The notes beneath the pieces are model-generated. The model was not told the DNA's origin, made no database searches, and saw only the letters and a program-made list of their open reading frames with translations. This document shows positions 1 to 6,668 of a stretch of DNA of 21,054 nucleotides, in pieces. The stretch spans positions 1 through 21,054 of the forward strand of contig JAKAMO010000042.1 in assembly GCA_021812825.1 (NCBI GenBank), in the 5' to 3' direction. The DNA is from a bacterium (GTDB lineage Bacteria > Elusimicrobiota > Elusimicrobia > Elusimicrobiales > UBA9959). The translations under genes were made by a program, and so were the position numbers. The stretch's first letter is position 1, and each line of letters starts with the position of its first letter.

Positions 1-155
1 GCAGAGGCCTCGTCCAGCGCGGCAGGCTCGTCGCAGTAGCGGCAGTCCAGGTTGCAGCCGGAGAAGCGCAGGAACACCTGCCGCTGTCCGGCGTAAAGTC
101 CTTCGCCCTGCAGGGAGCAGAAGATCTCGGCCACCGGAGCTGTGATGGTCTTCAT
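1..155 (-). CDS. queE: 7-carboxy-7-deazaguanine synthase QueE (partial, N-terminus only)
   Basis: This is the first 51 codons of a radical SAM enzyme; the rest lies beyond the left edge. QueE rearranges 6-carboxytetrahydropterin to 7-carboxy-7-deazaguanine, the step before QueC in preQ0/queuosine synthesis. What is visible: the family opening [10 protein letters not shown] at residues 10-19, then [15 protein letters not shown] at 28-42, whose Cys34, Cys38 and Cys41 form the CX3CX2C site for the [4Fe-4S] cluster. The ATG at 153-155 lies 8 nt after the queC stop codon, so the two are almost certainly co-transcribed and catalyse consecutive steps. No strong Shine-Dalgarno precedes it, which fits translational coupling. 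Completeness of the gene cannot be judged from this window. Confidence 0.9.
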   Translation of the reverse strand, partial: MKTITAPVAEIFCSLQGEGLYAGQRQVFLRFSGCNLDCRYCDEPAALDEAS

Positions 156-163
156 ACGGGAGC

Positions 164-841
164 TCAGAGGGCGGGGTCCGCTAGCCGGGCCTCGGCGAAG
201 CCTTTCGCGCGCAGCTTGCAGGAATCGCAGCGGCCGCAGGGGCGTTTGCCGCCGCTGTAGCAGGACCAGGTCAGCTCCAGCGGGGCCTTCAGCCTGACGC
301 CCAGCCTGGCTATACCGGCCTTGCTCAGCCTTATCAGCGGGGTCAGTATCTTTATCGGCCGCCCCGCGGCGCCGCGGCGGGTGCCGAAAGCCGCCGCCCT
401 CTGCAGCGCCCGGTAGAACTCCGGCCTGCAGTCCGGATAGCCGGAATAGTCCAGCACGTTGGGGCCGAGCACCACGGCGTCGGCGCCCATGGAATCGGCC
501 AGCGAGAAGCCGATGGAGGCGAAGACCAGGTTGCGACCGGGAACGTAGGTCGACGGGATATCCCCCTTCCTGCCTATCTCGCCGGCGGGCAGGTCAGGCA
601 GTTCCAGCTTTCTGTTCACGAGGGAACTGGTAGCCAGCCACGGGAAGTCCAGCCTGATCTCGTAGAGCCTGACCCCCAGGCGGCGGGCGATGGCGCGCGC
701 CGCCGCGTTCTCGCGGGAATGCCGCTGGCCGTAGTCGAACGAGACGGCTTCGCAGGCGTAACCCTTATCAAGCGCCCAGCAGAGGGCGGTAGTGGAGTCC
801 AGCCCGCCGGAGAACAGTACTACCGCTTTTTTCTTTGCCAT
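164..841 (-). CDS. queC: 7-cyano-7-deazaguanine synthase QueC
   Basis: QueC uses ATP and ammonia to turn 7-carboxy-7-deazaguanine into preQ0, the precursor of queuosine in tRNA and of other deazapurines. The 225-residue length is normal. The ATP-binding PP-loop SGGLDS is at residues 11-16, followed by a typical [11 protein letters not shown] stretch (34-44). The C-terminal zinc site is intact: Cys194, Cys202, Cys205 and Cys208 in the pattern C-X7-C-X2-C-X2-C. It starts with ATG at 839-841 without an obvious Shine-Dalgarno, 12 nt after the comB-like gene, and is followed 8 nt later by queE. queD and folE homologues are not in the window. Identification is firm. Confidence 0.96.
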   Translation of the reverse strand: MAKKKAVVLFSGGLDSTTALCWALDKGYACEAVSFDYGQRHSRENAAARAIARRLGVRLYEIRLDFPWLATSSLVNRKLELPDLPAGEIGRKGDIPSTYVPGRNLVFASIGFSLADSMGADAVVLGPNVLDYSGYPDCRPEFYRALQRAAAFGTRRGAAGRPIKILTPLIRLSKAGIARLGVRLKAPLELTWSCYSGGKRPCGRCDSCKLRAKGFAEARLADPAL

Positions 842-853
842 ATGTTTAGGACG

Positions 854-1561
854 TCAGGCGGCCGCGTTCTTCACTATGCCGGCGCCCGCTTTGAAACGAA
901 TGCTGGGCACCGCCTTCATAGTGCCCTTCTTCAGGACCATGTCCATGTCCCGGCGCCCGGTCTCGGGCCTGAAGGCCATGAAATCCAGCACGCGGCCGCT
1001 GGCGTGTATCTCCTGCAGCGCCGCCGGGAAAGCGTCGCGGCCCTCGAACTCCTCCGCCAGGGCGCGGGCGCAGATCATATCCTCTACGTGGCTGGCGTCG
1101 TAGAAAAGGCAGGCCGGCACTATCAGCGTGGGAGCCGGGTTCGCCCGGCAGTAGGCCGCCACGGCGGGGAAGTTGGCGAAGCAGGCCACCAGTATCTCCC
1201 CGGCCAGCAGCAGCGAGGCCGCGGCCGGCGAGCCGGAATTGGTAACGGAAAAAGCCGGGCGGGACGGGTCGGAGCCGTGCAGGGCGGTGTACGGGGAGTT
1301 GTCGTACTGCTCCACGCCCGGGCCCAGCGCTATCTCGGAGAAGATGTCGGCTTCCGGAGCGGCCCGCCTGGCGGCGAGGGCCATCGAAGGCGTGGCGTAG
1401 ACCCTGACGTCGGCGCGCCCGCTCTCGAGCAGGGCGCAGACGGTATTGGAGAACCGGAAAAGGTCTATCACGATCCCGCGGCCGCGCCAGGTGCGGGCCT
1501 CCGCGCGGTCCAGCGCTATCCGGACCTCACTTCGCGACGGGGGTAGAGACCTCTGTGACAT
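854..1561 (-). CDS. ComB-like protein (2-phosphosulfolactate phosphatase family)
   Basis: A 235-residue protein of the ComB family. The characterised archaeal member dephosphorylates 2-phosphosulfolactate in coenzyme M synthesis; most bacterial members have no proven role. Family-like features: a short N-terminal lead, a strand followed by an arginine loop (GIVIDLFRFSNTVCALL, about 28-44), an LGPGVEQYDNSP segment corresponding to the family's GN-S-P region, TNSGSPAA where relatives read T-T-N-G-T, and a late acidic helix HVEDMICARALAEEFEG. No signal peptide, so cytoplasmic. The ATG at 1561 lies inside the upstream lipoprotein gene (35-nt overlap); no in-frame ATG, GTG or TTG exists nearer the usual family start, so this start is forced. 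queC follows after 12 nt. Substrate here is unknown; nothing else for coenzyme M synthesis is visible. Confidence 0.75.
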   Translation of the reverse strand: MSQRSLPPSRSEVRIALDRAEARTWRGRGIVIDLFRFSNTVCALLESGRADVRVYATPSMALAARRAAPEADIFSEIALGPGVEQYDNSPYTALHGSDPSRPAFSVTNSGSPAAASLLLAGEILVACFANFPAVAAYCRANPAPTLIVPACLFYDASHVEDMICARALAEEFEGRDAFPAALQEIHASGRVLDFMAFRPETGRRDMDMVLKKGTMKAVPSIRFKAGAGIVKNAAA

Positions 1562-1919
1562 ACCTGATAGCCAGCGCGCTGACGAAAAGCTCCGGTTCCT
1601 CGTAAACTCCCATCTCCGGCCCGGCCGAGGCGGAGTCCACCGAGAGGATGACCGCGTCGGCCCCTATCTCGGCGGCCTGCCGGCGGGCCTGCAGCTTCAT
1701 CCTCTCCAGGGCCGCCTCGCTGCCGGAAGCCTTGACCCTCGGGCTGTGTATGATCGCTATTCCCCCCCACGGCCGGCTGGTCTGGTCGCGCGAGGAGAAC
1801 ACCTCCACATTACGCCAGTCCCGGGGCTGGAACCACGGGCCCACCTGGATGACGTCCAGCTTCGCTGTCGCGCAGGCGCAGGCGGCCAGCAGCAGGATGG
1901 CGGCCGCCAGGGGCTTCAT
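1527..1919 (-). CDS. small predicted lipoprotein, function unknown
   Basis: A 130-residue protein with a lipoprotein signal: KP, a hydrophobic stretch (residues 4-13) and a lipobox LAAC with Cys14 as the likely lipidated residue. A second Cys at 16 makes the exact site slightly uncertain. Position +2 is Ala, not Asp, which by the rule known in enterobacteria would favour the outer membrane. The mature part is about 115 residues with no further membrane segment. It contains a helix ending in EIGADAVILSV (about 84-94), a pattern seen in several small bacterial lipoprotein families, but I cannot name one. The start overlaps the hicA-like stop by one base (TGATG) and no Shine-Dalgarno is present, so translation is probably coupled. 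The 3' end overlaps the ComB-like gene by 35 nt. Confidence 0.72.
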   Translation of the reverse strand: MKPLAAAILLLAACACATAKLDVIQVGPWFQPRDWRNVEVFSSRDQTSRPWGGIAIIHSPRVKASGSEAALERMKLQARRQAAEIGADAVILSVDSASAGPEMGVYEEPELFVSALAIRYVTEVSTPVAK

Positions 1920-2104
1920 CAGGGCTGGTCCACACCGAGGTCGCGGCAGATCTTGCGGACCGTGAAGTCCGCGATCTCGTTGTGCCGCGTGACGGGAACT
2001 TCCTTGTTGTTGACGGGATTCGTGAAGATGGAATATTTTCCGCCTTCGCGGGAGAGCACGCAGCCCTTGCTCGTGAGATGTCTAACCAGGTCCTTGCGTT
2101 TCAT
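1919..2104 (-). CDS. HicA/YcfA-like small protein with altered active site, no HicB partner
   Basis: A 61-residue protein of the HicA fold (dsRBD-like; HicA toxins are mRNA interferases). Recognisable parts: KRKDLVRHLTSKGCVLSREGG (residues 2-22), a central strand ending in the V-T-R-H motif (relatives have VPRH), and the helix VRKICRDLGV near the end. In the relatives I know, REGG is followed by x-H-S; here it is K23-Y24-S25, so the expected catalytic histidine is tyrosine (TAT codon at 2033-2035). The start is ATG at 2102-2104, behind the strong Shine-Dalgarno GGAGG; a longer reading from a TTG at 2158 lacks such a site. No HicB-like antitoxin lies on either side. It is the first gene of a probable unit with the lipoprotein, ComB-like, queC and queE genes. 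Confidence 0.8.
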   Translation of the reverse strand: MKRKDLVRHLTSKGCVLSREGGKYSIFTNPVNNKEVPVTRHNEIADFTVRKICRDLGVDQP

Positions 2105-2157
2105 ATCTTCCTCCCTGCCGGGAAAGCTGGCGCTCCTCCGGCAGGCATATTTTAGCA
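2105..2157 (-). promoter_or_regulatory. probable promoter and dyad upstream of the hicA-like gene
   Basis: An extended -10 element TGCTAAAAT lies at 2149-2157 on the minus strand (TAAAAT matches 5 of 6 consensus bases, with TG one base upstream). No good -35 is seen at 17 nt (TTTCGC, 2 of 6). The predicted start is near 2142, giving a leader of about 38 nt. Just downstream is a perfect 8-bp inverted repeat, CCTGCCGG/CCGGCAGG (2138-2145 and 2114-2121, 16 nt apart), whose second arm abuts the Shine-Dalgarno GGAGG (2110-2114). It could be an operator or a leader hairpin affecting translation. The AT-rich patch stands out against the GC-rich surroundings. Confidence 0.5.
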
Positions 2158-2178
2158 ATTATGGCGCTGCGGCGAAAC

Positions 2179-2198
2179 GACCGGCCCGACGGCCGGTC
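2179..2198 (-). terminator. terminator-like hairpin after the secreted-protein gene
   Basis: A perfect 8-bp GC stem, GACCGGCC/GGCCGGTC, with a 4-nt loop begins directly after the TGA stop at 2199-2201. On the minus strand it is followed by G-TTT-C, a short and imperfect U-tract. Its place between a stop codon and the AT-rich promoter-like patch of the hicA-like gene supports transcription termination of the murI unit, though efficiency may be modest. Confidence 0.55.
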
Positions 2199-2606
2199 TC
2201 ACTCGCCGCTGCGCGGTATGCGGCCGGCCAGCTTCCAGGAAACGCCCGTCTTCCCGAAAGTCACCTGCACCAGCGAAATGGCTCCGTCGTCAAGGCTTTC
2301 GAAGACCAGCAGGCTGCGTCCGCCCTCGGTCATCACTCCCCGGCACTGGCCGTAGGATGACGGTATGCCGCCGGGCACCCCGGCTCCGACGTAAGCCGGC
2401 GTCTCGGTCCCCACGTCGGAGTCCTCGGCGTCGTATTTCGTCGAGTCGATAAGGACGCCGCTGTCTTCCTGCTCGTCCGCCGCCTTGGTCTGGGCGGCGG
2501 CCGGCTTGGCCTGGGCGGCCGCCGGCGCCTGCTGGGCCGGCTGGTCCTTGGCCAGCAGCACCCCGGCGCAAGCCAGGGCCAGTACAGCTGCCAACGCTTT
2601 CTTCAT
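2199..2606 (-). CDS. small secreted protein, function unknown
   Basis: A 135-residue protein I do not recognise. A Sec signal peptide is clear: KK, then a hydrophobic core (residues 4-18), with likely cleavage after LLA at 19. The next 30 residues or so are a low-complexity Ala/Gln/Lys/Pro stretch, then an acidic linker (EDSGVLIDSTKYDAEDSDVGTE is only partly structured by eye), then about 75 residues that look like a small beta-rich domain (SLLVFESLDDGAISLVQVTF). It has a single cysteine in the mature domain (SYGQCRG). ATG at 2606 has GGAGG upstream. It follows murI by 30 nt and is the last gene before the hairpin at 2179-2198, so it belongs to the amidase-murI unit and may act in the periplasm; that is inference. 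Confidence 0.75.
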   Translation of the reverse strand: MKKALAAVLALACAGVLLAKDQPAQQAPAAAQAKPAAAQTKAADEQEDSGVLIDSTKYDAEDSDVGTETPAYVGAGVPGGIPSSYGQCRGVMTEGGRSLLVFESLDDGAISLVQVTFGKTGVSWKLAGRIPRSGE

Positions 2607-2636
2607 ATCCTGCCTCCGTAGCCTCTTAAAGAAACT

Positions 2637-3431
2637 TCAAAACCGCTTGAACTTCACTTTCCCTGTCCTTATCCCGAGCAGCTTCCGCGCCAGCTCCGAG
2701 AAGCGCTCCGGCGCGTCGCTGACGATGAACTCGGAGCGGCCGCCGCGCCCGCCGGACAGCAGGCCCCTCCTCGCCAGCTCGCCGAGCGCGGCCTGAGCCG
2801 CGGCCCTGGCCGAGTCTATTATCCTGACGCGGGGGCCGACCACCCCGGCGATGACCTTCTTCAGCATCGGGTAATGCGTGCAGCCTAGTATCAGCACGTC
2901 GGCCTTGCCCCTGAACGGGGCCAGATATTCCCTGGCCACCTCGGAGGCCACGGGCTTCGAGCACCAGCCCTCTTCCACCAGAGGGACGAACAGCGGGCAG
3001 GCCTTCTCCGTGACCCTGACCCGGCCGCCGGAAAGGGCGCGGGAATATGCGCGGCTGGCCACCGTGGCGGAAGTGCCTATGACCAGCACCCGCCCTCCGG
3101 GAGGGGCCTCGCTCAGGGCCGCCCCCGCGCCGGGGGCTATCACCCCCAGCACCGGCACGGGCGACATCGCGCGTATCGCGTCCAGGGCCAGCGACGAGGC
3201 GGTGTTGCAGGCGACCAGCAGCAGCTTTATTTTCCTGCCCAGCAGGAAGCCCGCTATCTCCCTCGAGAAGGCCCTTACGGCCTCGGGGGACTTGGTGCCG
3301 TACGGCACCCGCGCGGTGTCGCCGAAATAGATTATGTCCTCTCCGGGCAGCATCGCGCGGAGCTCCTTGAAGACGGTGAGCCCGCCCAGCCCGGAATCGA
3401 ATATGCCTATCGGCCTTCGCGTGTCCTTCAT
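2637..3431 (-). CDS. murI: glutamate racemase MurI
   Basis: MurI interconverts L- and D-glutamate to supply D-glutamate for peptidoglycan precursors, in the cytoplasm. The 264-residue length is typical. The family signature is complete: FDSGLGGLTV at 11-20, YFGDTARVPYG at 35-45, the first catalytic cysteine in ACNTAS (Cys75), and the second in GCTHYP (Cys184, with His186). The ATG at 3431 has GGAG 8 nt upstream. It lies 22 nt after the amidase gene and 30 nt before the small secreted-protein gene, so wall-precursor supply and wall cleavage are probably expressed together. Nothing unusual is seen. Confidence 0.96.
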   Translation of the reverse strand: MKDTRRPIGIFDSGLGGLTVFKELRAMLPGEDIIYFGDTARVPYGTKSPEAVRAFSREIAGFLLGRKIKLLLVACNTASSLALDAIRAMSPVPVLGVIAPGAGAALSEAPPGGRVLVIGTSATVASRAYSRALSGGRVRVTEKACPLFVPLVEEGWCSKPVASEVAREYLAPFRGKADVLILGCTHYPMLKKVIAGVVGPRVRIIDSARAAAQAALGELARRGLLSGGRGGRSEFIVSDAPERFSELARKLLGIRTGKVKFKRF

Positions 3432-3453
3432 GCCGTCAGCTCCGGCCGCGCCG

Positions 3454-5115
3454 CTACTTCCAGCCCTTCTTTTTGGCGTAGTCCTGGACGCCGCGGTAGA
3501 TGGCGGAAGCTATCTTCTCCCGCACCTTGCCGCTGTTCATGCTCTTCTGGTCGTTGGAGTTGGTCATGAAGCCCATCTCCACCAGTATGCCGGGGGCGTA
3601 GGTGCCGCGCAGCACGTAGAAAGCCGCCTGCTTGACCCCGCGGTTCTTGAAAGGCGTGCGCTTCTCCATCTCCGCGCCGACGAAACCTGCCAGCTTGCTG
3701 CCCTCGTTGAGGTACTCGTTGCGGGCCATGGAATGCAGCAGCATCGCGGCCGGGTCCTGCTGGCCGCCGCCGTCCTCCATGCCGACCACGGAGTTCTCGT
3801 AGTCGGCCACCTGCGCCGCCCACGGATCGGAGGCTTTCTCCGACATGAAGTAGATCTCGAAGCCCTTCTCCCGCCGGTCGCTGGAGGCGTTGGCGTGGAT
3901 CGAGATGAAGATGTCCGCCTTGAAATTGTTGGCTATCACGGAGCGGTCCGCCAGAGGGATGAACTCGTCGCTGCCCCGCGTCATCACCACGTCGAACGCG
4001 TCGTCCGCCTTCAGCAGCTTGTAGAGGTCCTCGGCGACGTAAAGGTTGATGTCCTTCTCCTTAAGGCCGAACAGCTTCCGGCCGCCCGGGTCCTTCCCGC
4101 CGTGTCCGGCGTCTATCACCACGCGCTTCTTGCCGGAGCTGACGTCAATCTTGTCGGGGATGTTGGGCAGCACGGACGGCTGGAGCGGCTGCGAAGGCTG
4201 GGCCGGCGCGGCTTCGCCGCCGCCGGAAGGAGCTATCACCGGGGTTATCGAGGCGGCAACGGCTGCCGCGGCGGCCGGCGCGCCGGAGGCCGGGACGGCG
4301 GTGTCGGCCGAGCCGGGGGCCGCGGCCGGAGCGGAGGCGGAGGGAACCGGCGCGCCGCCGATGCCCTGGGGCACCGGCGCCATCTTCTTGGACACGTCTA
4401 TGACCAGGCGGTCAGGGTCCGAAAGGCTGAACGCCTTCACCTCTCCGAAATTCTCGTCAGGGTCCAGCACCAGACGGGCGGTCTTGTTCTCCTGCAGCAG
4501 GTCCACGCCCTTCAGCACGCCGTCGCCTATGGGCAGCTTCTCCTCGCGGGCTATAACCCCGCCGAAAATATTGACCTTGTAGAGGTTGTTCTCCTTCTGC
4601 GAGGCCTGCCACTCCAACGGCTCCTCCATGTATACCACTATGCGCGTCTTGTCCGCGTGCGAGAAGTAGTTGATGGAGGTGACGTTGACGGCGCGCTGCG
4701 CCGAGAGGGTGGAGGTGTCCTTGTTGAAATCAAGGCTGAAGCCGAAGGCCTCCGAGAAGTGGCCGGAGACGAAGAAGCTGAGCGCCAGGAAGGCTTTCCC
4801 GCCGCGCACTATCATAGGGTTAGGGTACTCCACCTTCTCGTCGTTGATCGTGATCGAGTCGGACTTCAGGAAGAACACCACCCTCTTGCCCTTTATCTGC
4901 AGCATCAGCTTCCCCGAGACCGGGTACCAGTAGATCTTGCCGCCTATGAGCTTCGCCGCCTCCGAGGCGTCCAGATAAGTGGTCCCGCCGAGGGCATAGG
5001 TGCCTATCTTGCCGGAATAGACGCCGTTCTTCATGTACGAGATCTGGTCCACCCTGGCGTGAGCCGGGGCGCAGAACGCGCCGAGCAGGAATAGTATGGC
5101 TAAACGTTTCAGCAT
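3454..5115 (-). CDS. periplasmic N-acetylmuramoyl-L-alanine amidase (AmiC-like, AMIN domain)
   Basis: A 553-residue enzyme that cleaves the MurNAc-L-Ala bond of peptidoglycan. A Sec signal peptide (1-20, cleavage after AHA) leads to a copper-amine-oxidase-N-like domain (about 38-115), an AMIN-like wall-targeting domain (about 142-242), an Ala/Pro-rich linker (about 246-325) and an Amidase_3 catalytic domain (330-553). Zinc and catalytic residues are present: His338 in DAGHGG, Glu353 in LKEKD, His407 in SIHANA, and Glu513 in VEMGF. I chose ATG 5115 because it starts the signal peptide and has GGAG 9 nt upstream; ATG 5124 or 5130 are possible, while the frame's TTG at 5175 is unlikely. E. coli AmiC is shorter and lacks the first domain. 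murI follows after 22 nt. Confidence 0.93.
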   Translation of the reverse strand: MLKRLAILFLLGAFCAPAHARVDQISYMKNGVYSGKIGTYALGGTTYLDASEAAKLIGGKIYWYPVSGKLMLQIKGKRVVFFLKSDSITINDEKVEYPNPMIVRGGKAFLALSFFVSGHFSEAFGFSLDFNKDTSTLSAQRAVNVTSINYFSHADKTRIVVYMEEPLEWQASQKENNLYKVNIFGGVIAREEKLPIGDGVLKGVDLLQENKTARLVLDPDENFGEVKAFSLSDPDRLVIDVSKKMAPVPQGIGGAPVPSASAPAAAPGSADTAVPASGAPAAAAAVAASITPVIAPSGGGEAAPAQPSQPLQPSVLPNIPDKIDVSSGKKRVVIDAGHGGKDPGGRKLFGLKEKDINLYVAEDLYKLLKADDAFDVVMTRGSDEFIPLADRSVIANNFKADIFISIHANASSDRREKGFEIYFMSEKASDPWAAQVADYENSVVGMEDGGGQQDPAAMLLHSMARNEYLNEGSKLAGFVGAEMEKRTPFKNRGVKQAAFYVLRGTYAPGILVEMGFMTNSNDQKSMNSGKVREKIASAIYRGVQDYAKKKGWK

Positions 5116-5137
5116 TTCTCTCATCTCCATGTCCGTC

Positions 5138-5196
5138 GGGAAGGGGGGCCGCCCCTTCCCGCTACTATTTAACAATTACCGGGCCTGCCCGCGCAA
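5138..5196 (-). promoter_or_regulatory. possible promoter with 5' hairpin before the amidase gene
   Basis: Between the rng stop and the amidase start, the minus strand has TTGCGC (5191-5196, -35-like, 3 of 6), 18 nt, then TTAAAT (5167-5172, -10-like, 4 of 6) in an AT-rich patch. The predicted start near 5160 coincides with a perfect 9-bp stem, GGGAAGGGG/CCCCTTCCC (5138-5146 and 5152-5160), with a 5-nt loop. The hairpin would then sit at the very 5' end of the amidase mRNA. With no U-tract it is a poor terminator for rng. The promoter call is weak. Confidence 0.35.
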
Positions 5197-5198
5197 CG

Positions 5199-6647
5199 CT
5201 ATTCCAGTATTATCCGGTAGTCCTCCCAGGTCAGCTGCGGGTCCGAAGCCAGCTTGACGCTGCGGTGGACGTTCTTCTCCATCATGCTGACCTTCTTCTT
5301 CAGCACCTCGCAGAGGATCGGATGGGTAATCACGCGCAGGTTCCCGCCGGGACGGCCCATCGTGATGTTGTGTATCTCCCGCTGTATCTGTATGCGGATG
5401 CTCTCACTGGAGAGCACCCGGCCGGAACCGTGGCATTCCGGGCATTCCTCGGTCAGCAGGCTGTTGGTGCTCTCTCGCTTGCGCTCGCGCGTCATCTCCA
5501 CGAGGCCGAGCCGGGTTATCGGCAGGATGCGGATCTTCGCGCGGTCGCGCGCCACCGCCGCCTCCAGCGCGCTGACAACCTTGCTGCGGTTGGAGGCCTT
5601 CTTCATGTCTATGAAGTCTATCACGATGATCCCGCCGATGTTGCGCAGCCGCAGCTGGCGGGCCACCTCCCCGGCGGCCTCGATGTTGGTGGCGGTGACC
5701 GTCTCCTCCTGGGACTTGCTGCCGGTGAAGCGGCCGGTGTTCACGTCTATCGCGCAGAGCGACTCCGCTTCCTGGATGATGATGCTGCCGCCGTTCGGCA
5801 GCGGCACCTTTATCTTGCGCAGCTCCTCTATGCCCTTCTCTATGTTGAAGGCCTTGAAGATCGGCGTCTTGCTGTCGTAATACTTCACGCGGTCCTTCAG
5901 GTCCGGCGAGATCTTGGCCGCCAGCTCCAGCACGTTGTTGTAATCGTCCCTGTTGTCCAGCATGTAGATCGCGGTCTCGTCGGAAAGGATGTCGCGCGTG
6001 ACCTGCATCGTCATGTCGAGGTCCTTGTGCAGCAGCGCGGGCGGCCGGGAACTGTCGTAGCGGCCCTGCACGGTGTCCCACATCCGCAGCAGGTACTTTA
6101 TCTCCCGCTCCATCTCCTCCTCGGTGGCCCCCTCGGCCTCGGTGCGCACTATGCAGCCCTTGGTACCCAGCATCTTGGAGTCGGCTATCTTGCGCATGAT
6201 CGCGGAAAGGCGCTTGCGCTCCCCGTCGTCCTCGATGCTCTTCGACACGCCGACGAAGTCCTGGAACGGCGTCAGCACCAGGTAGCGGCCCGGCAGCGAG
6301 ACGTCCATAGTCACCTTCATGCCCTTGGTGCCGATGGCGTCCTTAGTGACCTGCACCATGACTTCCTGGTCCTTCTTCAGCAGCTTGTCTATCGCGTCCT
6401 TCTGGTTCCCGAGCACGTCGGAAATGTAGATATAGGCGTTCTTGTCGAGGCCTATGTCCATGAACGCGCTGGAGATGCCGGGCAGCACGTTCTCCACGCG
6501 GGCCTTGTAGATGTTGCCCACGATGTTGCCCGAGCTCCTGCGCTCCCAAAACAGCTCGCTGAGCTTGCCGTCCTCGAGTATCGCTATGCGCGTCTCCTCG
6601 AACGAGGTATTTGCGAAAATCTCTCTCTTTACTTTCTTGGTCGTCAT
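5199..6647 (-). CDS. rng: ribonuclease E/G family endoribonuclease
   Basis: A 482-residue RNase G-type enzyme for rRNA maturation and mRNA turnover. An S1-like RNA-binding region lies near 38-120 (GNIYKARVENVLPGISSAF at its start). The catalytic magnesium aspartates are Asp301 in AIDVNTG and Asp344 in IVIDFIDM, 43 residues apart as in E. coli RNase E. Cys402 and Cys405 in CPECHGSGR form the zinc link used for dimerisation. It ends soon after this part and lacks the long C-terminal scaffold of RNase E, hence the RNase G call. ATG 6647 has AAGGAGA upstream. It lies 21 nt after the DUF2344 gene, a pairing found in several bacterial groups. Confidence 0.95.
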   Translation of the reverse strand: MTTKKVKREIFANTSFEETRIAILEDGKLSELFWERRSSGNIVGNIYKARVENVLPGISSAFMDIGLDKNAYIYISDVLGNQKDAIDKLLKKDQEVMVQVTKDAIGTKGMKVTMDVSLPGRYLVLTPFQDFVGVSKSIEDDGERKRLSAIMRKIADSKMLGTKGCIVRTEAEGATEEEMEREIKYLLRMWDTVQGRYDSSRPPALLHKDLDMTMQVTRDILSDETAIYMLDNRDDYNNVLELAAKISPDLKDRVKYYDSKTPIFKAFNIEKGIEELRKIKVPLPNGGSIIIQEAESLCAIDVNTGRFTGSKSQEETVTATNIEAAGEVARQLRLRNIGGIIVIDFIDMKKASNRSKVVSALEAAVARDRAKIRILPITRLGLVEMTRERKRESTNSLLTEECPECHGSGRVLSSESIRIQIQREIHNITMGRPGGNLRVITHPILCEVLKKKVSMMEKNVHRSVKLASDPQLTWEDYRIILE

Positions 6648-6668
6648 TTTGTCTCTCCTTGGGGATCG

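Noticed and set aside
2105..2158. Longer hicA-like protein from a TTG start at 2158
   Set aside because: The added 18 residues are unlike the family, TTG lacks a Shine-Dalgarno and lies on the -10 element, while ATG 2104 has GGAGG.
3334..5094. Long plus-strand open frame (586 codons) opposite the amidase gene
   Set aside because: Its translation is low-complexity and His/Arg/Val/Leu-rich, with no motif, while the minus strand encodes a clear amidase. It is a by-product of GC-rich codon use.
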